Below, piece after piece: positions 14,226 through 16,546 of a stretch of DNA of 16,546 nucleotides. The stretch covers positions 1-16,546 of the forward strand of contig CAMDOJ010000017.1 of the NCBI GenBank assembly GCA_945903555.1, read 5' to 3'. Numbering within the stretch: position 1 is the first letter of the stretch; each line of letters opens with the position of its first letter. The position numbers and the translations under genes are program-made. A model generated the notes under the pieces. It saw only the letters and a list, made by a program, of their open reading frames with translations, had not been told where the DNA came from and did not search any database. The stretch is from Chthoniobacter flavus (GTDB lineage Bacteria; Verrucomicrobiota; Verrucomicrobiia; Chthoniobacterales; Terrimicrobiaceae).

Positions 14226-15485
14226 TCAGGCGACGGGAGTTTTTTGTGCTGCCTGAGCTGCTGAAAGGATTTTTTGACCAGTTTCGAGATCCGCACCGAG
14301 AACCTCGGCAATGTCATCCGCTGCGCACATGAGGATGACCTCGACGGAGTTCATGCCGCCGCTGGCAAGTTGTTGGGCGACTTCTTCGCTCACGCCAAGA
14401 ATATCGGCCATAGAATGAGCGGCTTCAGCCGTGCGATTTTGGATGACTTGAGCCTCGCGTTTATCCTCTTCGATATCGACATCCCACCCGGTCATCTTGG
14501 AGGTGAGGCGGGCATTTTGTCCGCGACGTCCGATTGCGAGGGAGAGATCGTCTTTATGAACGAGAACGCGGATGCGTTTTTTATCCGCATCGGCCGTGAT
14601 GGCGCGGATATTGGCCGGTTTGAGCGCGGCGGTGACGAACTTTAAAGGATCGGCATCCCAGCGGATGATATCGACTTTTTCGTTATTGAGTTCACGAACG
14701 ATATTTTTGACTCGGGAACCACGCATTCCAACGCAGGCTCCGACCGGATCGACTTTGGCATCGGCGCTGTGGACGGCGACCTTGGTGCGGAAGCCGGCTT
14801 CGCGGGCGATGGCTTTCAATTCGACCGTATGGTCGGCGATTTCGCTGACCTCGAGCTCAAATAGGCGGCGCACGAAGTTTGGATGACTACGGGAAAGGAT
14901 GATTTCGGGTCCGCGGGATCCACTTTCGACGGCAACAACGTAGGCGCGAAGCTTGTCGCCGACATTGTATTCCTCGGTCATGACGCGTTCACGATTGGGC
15001 ATGATGCCCTCAAACTTGCCGAGATCCACGATCACATCCGAGCGGTCGAAGCGGCTAACGGTGCCGGTGACAATGTCACCGGTGCGATCTTTGAACTCTT
15101 CATAAATCATCTCCCGTTCGATCTGGCGCAGGCGCTGGTTGATCGCCTGACGGGCCGCTTGGGCAGCGATGCGGCCGAAATCTTTTGGAGTCACTTCCAC
15201 GTCGATTTCCTCGCCGGATTGTGCATCTGGCTTGATCAAACGGGCTTTAGCCACAGAGATTTCCTCGTGGGCGTTAGCTGGTTTTTCTGCGACAATGAGT
15301 TTCGCGATGGCTTTGATAGCACCGGATTGAGGATTGATCTCAATACGAAGTTCCCGGGTTCCAGAGGTGAAGGTTTTCTTTGATGCCGCAAGGATGGCTG
15401 TAGAAATGGCTTCCACTAGGATATCGCGCTTGATGCCCTTTTCGCGCTCGAGGTAATCGAGCATTGTCGTAAGATCGGAATTCAT
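14226..15485 (-). CDS. nusA: Transcription termination/antitermination factor NusA
   Basis: Binds RNA polymerase and nascent RNA, modulating pausing, intrinsic termination and antitermination. The 419-residue protein has the NusA N-terminal domain (about 1-128), an S1 domain (about 133-200: GDIVTGTVSRFDRSDVIVDLGKFEG), two KH domains (about 203-345, with GACVGMRGSRVKNIVRELNNEK and LAIGRRGQNARLTSKMTGWDVDI) and one C-terminal helical repeat (about 355-410). It is shorter than Escherichia coli NusA (495), which has two acidic repeats. The frame is open from ATG 15506, but the family begins at MNSDL, so 15485 is the start; GGAA lies 11 bases upstream at best. A perfect eight-pair hairpin (15064-15082) sits at the start of the S1 coding region. 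A likely promoter lies about 70 bp upstream. Confidence 0.96.
   Translation of the reverse strand: MNSDLTTMLDYLEREKGIKRDILVEAISTAILAASKKTFTSGTRELRIEINPQSGAIKAIAKLIVAEKPANAHEEISVAKARLIKPDAQSGEEIDVEVTPKDFGRIAAQAARQAINQRLRQIEREMIYEEFKDRTGDIVTGTVSRFDRSDVIVDLGKFEGIMPNRERVMTEEYNVGDKLRAYVVAVESGSRGPEIILSRSHPNFVRRLFELEVSEIADHTVELKAIAREAGFRTKVAVHSADAKVDPVGACVGMRGSRVKNIVRELNNEKVDIIRWDADPLKFVTAALKPANIRAITADADKKRIRVLVHKDDLSLAIGRRGQNARLTSKMTGWDVDIEEDKREAQVIQNRTAEAAHSMADILGVSEEVAQQLASGGMNSVEVILMCAADDIAEVLGADLETGQKILSAAQAAQKTPVA
15064..15082. repeat. Strong inverted repeat inside nusA
   Basis: CCGGTGAC at 15064-15071 and GTCACCGG at 15075-15082 are perfect reverse complements separated by AAT. It encodes TGDIVTG at the entry to the S1 domain and would form a tight GC-rich hairpin in the mRNA. 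The repeated Thr-Gly codons may explain it without any regulatory role. Confidence 0.6.
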
Positions 15486-15554
15486 AAATCGGTAATTCCA
15501 GAGCACAACAGCGAAAGGGATCCTCCCCGAACGCTTCGTTCTCTAGAATCGTTA

Positions 15555-15583
15555 AATATGAGCACTCCTCCAACCTCGGTCAA
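15555..15583 (-). promoter_or_regulatory. Candidate sigma70-type promoter for nusA
   Basis: On the minus strand TTGACC (15583-15578) is followed after exactly 17 bases by CATATT (15560-15555), five and four matches to the -35 and -10 consensus. Transcription would begin near 15548, giving a leader of about 60 bases before nusA. It is in the only sizeable gap (155 bp) between tgt and nusA, where the operon would need a promoter. The -10 is weak. Confidence 0.4.
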
Positions 15584-15665
15584 GCAACAAGGGCAGGTTT
15601 GGTCGGTTTTTTTGGCTTTCGCCCCTATTGCAATGTTGGGTTACTCGGTAGAGCGCAAGGCATAG
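15558..15665 (+). CDS. Possible 35-residue small membrane peptide
   Basis: ATG at 15558 opens a 35-codon frame ending in TAG at 15663. The peptide starts MSTPPTSVKQQGQ and continues with a hydrophobic stretch VWSVFLAFAPIAMLGY ending in VERKA, compatible with a single membrane span and a positive tail. It fills the tgt-nusA gap on the opposite strand and overlaps the tgt 3' end by 25 bases. I see no Shine-Dalgarno, and its start codon falls within the -10 of the proposed nusA promoter. I do not recognise it, and a chance frame of this length is quite likely. Confidence 0.15.
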   Translation: MSTPPTSVKQQGQVWSVFLAFAPIAMLGYSVERKA

Positions 15666-16546
15666 TTTGCGACAAAATCTTTCCGGAAATCCTGAAAAGT
15701 GCCACCCAGAATGTGCTCACGGGCGGTTCGGGCGAGTCCGATGTAAAAGTGCAGGTTGTGAATACTGATGAGTCGCAGACCAAGAATTTCTTCCGCCTTC
15801 ACAAGATGACGAAGGTAGGCGCGCGTGAAATTCTTGCACGCATAACAGCAACAGCCCGGCTCGATCGGGGAACTGTCTTCGGCATAGGGGGCATTTTTGA
15901 GATTGATCGTCCCGCCAGCAGTGAATGCGGTGCCATTACGCGCCAATCGGGTGGGAAGGACGCAGTCAAACATATCGACCCCTCGAGCGATCATTTCGAT
16001 GATCTGGGGAGGGGTGCCCAGGCCCATCGCGTAGCGGGCGTGATCGTGTGGCAGGAATGGGATGGCGCTCTCAACCGCGCAAAACATCTCGGTCTCGGGT
16101 TCGCCGACGCTCACGCCGCCGATGGCATAGCCGTCGAATCCGATATCCACAAGCGCACGGGCACTTTTTTCCCGAAGGTCGGGGTAGGATGAACCTTGGG
16201 TGATGCCGAAAAGGAGGGGGCGAGTTTCCTCCGTTTGCGCGGCCCACCAGTCCTTGCACCGCCGAGCCCAGCGCAAAGTGAGGTCGAGGCTTTTATCCGC
16301 CGCTTCGTGAGTACAGGGGTGGGGTGGACACTCATCAAAAAGCATCACGATGTCCGAACCGAGGTCACGCTGGATCTCCATCGATGTCTCAGGACCAATG
16401 AAGGTGGGCGTGCCGTCGAGGTGATTCTGAAAACGAACGCCTTCTTCGGTGATCTTGCGTAATTTCGCGAGGGAGAAAACCTGAAATCCGCCACTATCTG
16501 TGAGGATCGGACCATCCCAATGCATGAAGCGATGAAGGCCTCCGAG
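15641..16546 (-). CDS. tgt: tRNA-guanine transglycosylase (partial, 5' end outside window)
   Basis: Swaps guanine 34 in Asp, Asn, His and Tyr tRNAs for preQ1, the committed step of queuosine modification. The visible 301 residues lack roughly the first 70-80. Present are the substrate-binding TDSGGFQ (Asp17 of the visible part), DECPP, the MGLGTPP segment, the nucleophile Asp194 in MFDCVLPTR, and the zinc site Cys232, Cys234, Cys237 (CCCYAC) with His263 in SIHN. The Asp-to-first-Cys distance (38) and last-Cys-to-His distance (26) match Escherichia coli Tgt. The reading frame stays open to the right edge (LGGLHRF before the first visible Met), so the true start lies beyond. nusA follows after 155 bp; whether tgt shares its transcript is unclear. 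Confidence 0.96.
   Translation of the reverse strand, partial: LGGLHRFMHWDGPILTDSGGFQVFSLAKLRKITEEGVRFQNHLDGTPTFIGPETSMEIQRDLGSDIVMLFDECPPHPCTHEAADKSLDLTLRWARRCKDWWAAQTEETRPLLFGITQGSSYPDLREKSARALVDIGFDGYAIGGVSVGEPETEMFCAVESAIPFLPHDHARYAMGLGTPPQIIEMIARGVDMFDCVLPTRLARNGTAFTAGGTINLKNAPYAEDSSPIEPGCCCYACKNFTRAYLRHLVKAEEILGLRLISIHNLHFYIGLARTAREHILGGTFQDFRKDFVANYALRSTE

Noticed and set aside
14883..15383. 166-codon plus-strand frame opposite nusA
   Set aside because: Antisense shadow; the composition mirrors the nusA codons and no motif is visible.
15600..15640. Terminator after tgt (GGC-GAAA-GCC stem on the minus strand)
   Set aside because: The stem has only three to four pairs and is followed by an A-run, not a T-run, in the tgt direction.
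15637..15660. tRNA-like string (ggttactcggtagagcg)
   Set aside because: It resembles a D-arm but lacks the acceptor, anticodon and T arms, and it codes the C-terminus of tgt.

Overview
The window is bacterial chromosome. Genes are tightly packed, base composition is moderate, and no intergenic gap exceeds about 160 bp. Eleven of the twelve well-supported complete genes, and both genes cut by the window edges, lie on the minus strand; only pyrG is on the plus strand. Few starts have a Shine-Dalgarno sequence. A GGAG stands out before only two genes, while several others start inside or against the stop of the gene before them. That style, the style of the proteins and the gene mix suggest Verrucomicrobiota or a relative in the PVC/FCB sphere. 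This is an inference; there is no rRNA or other decisive marker.

Left part (1-1928, minus). A likely three-gene transcription unit, read right to left: a MntR-type manganese-sensing DtxR regulator, a small uncharacterised lipoprotein, and a U32-family protein cut by the left edge. The U32 protein has the cysteine pattern of the Fe-S RNA-modifying or hydroxylating members. Divergent from mntR is pyrG (2047-3648, plus), a complete CTP synthase.

Middle-left (3688-5529, minus). A short-chain dehydrogenase with a C-terminal membrane anchor is followed 18 bp later by a trans-polyprenyl diphosphate synthase, probably the maker of the quinone side chain. pyrG and this pair converge.

Middle and right (5604-16546, minus). 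This is a long collinear block read from the right edge: tgt (partial), nusA, infB, rbfA, an NrnA-type DHH phosphoesterase, truB, ribF, then a fused circularly permuted ATP-grasp/alpha-E protein and a transglutaminase-like cysteine protein. nusA to ribF is the classic transcription, translation-initiation and ribosome-maturation operon. rimP, usually just before nusA, is absent. The ATP-grasp/alpha-E gene begins inside the ribF stop codon (ATGA overlap), so the predicted peptide-ligase/transglutaminase pair looks translationally tied to the housekeeping operon. This is the most interesting feature of the window.

Smaller signals include a perfect 13-bp tandem duplication inside the dehydrogenase gene, a perfect 22-bp palindrome overlapping the end of the transglutaminase gene, two plus-strand terminator-like hairpins inside the minus-strand block, and a plausible sigma70-type promoter before nusA. 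No CRISPR, tRNA, rRNA, insertion sequence or prophage gene was seen.
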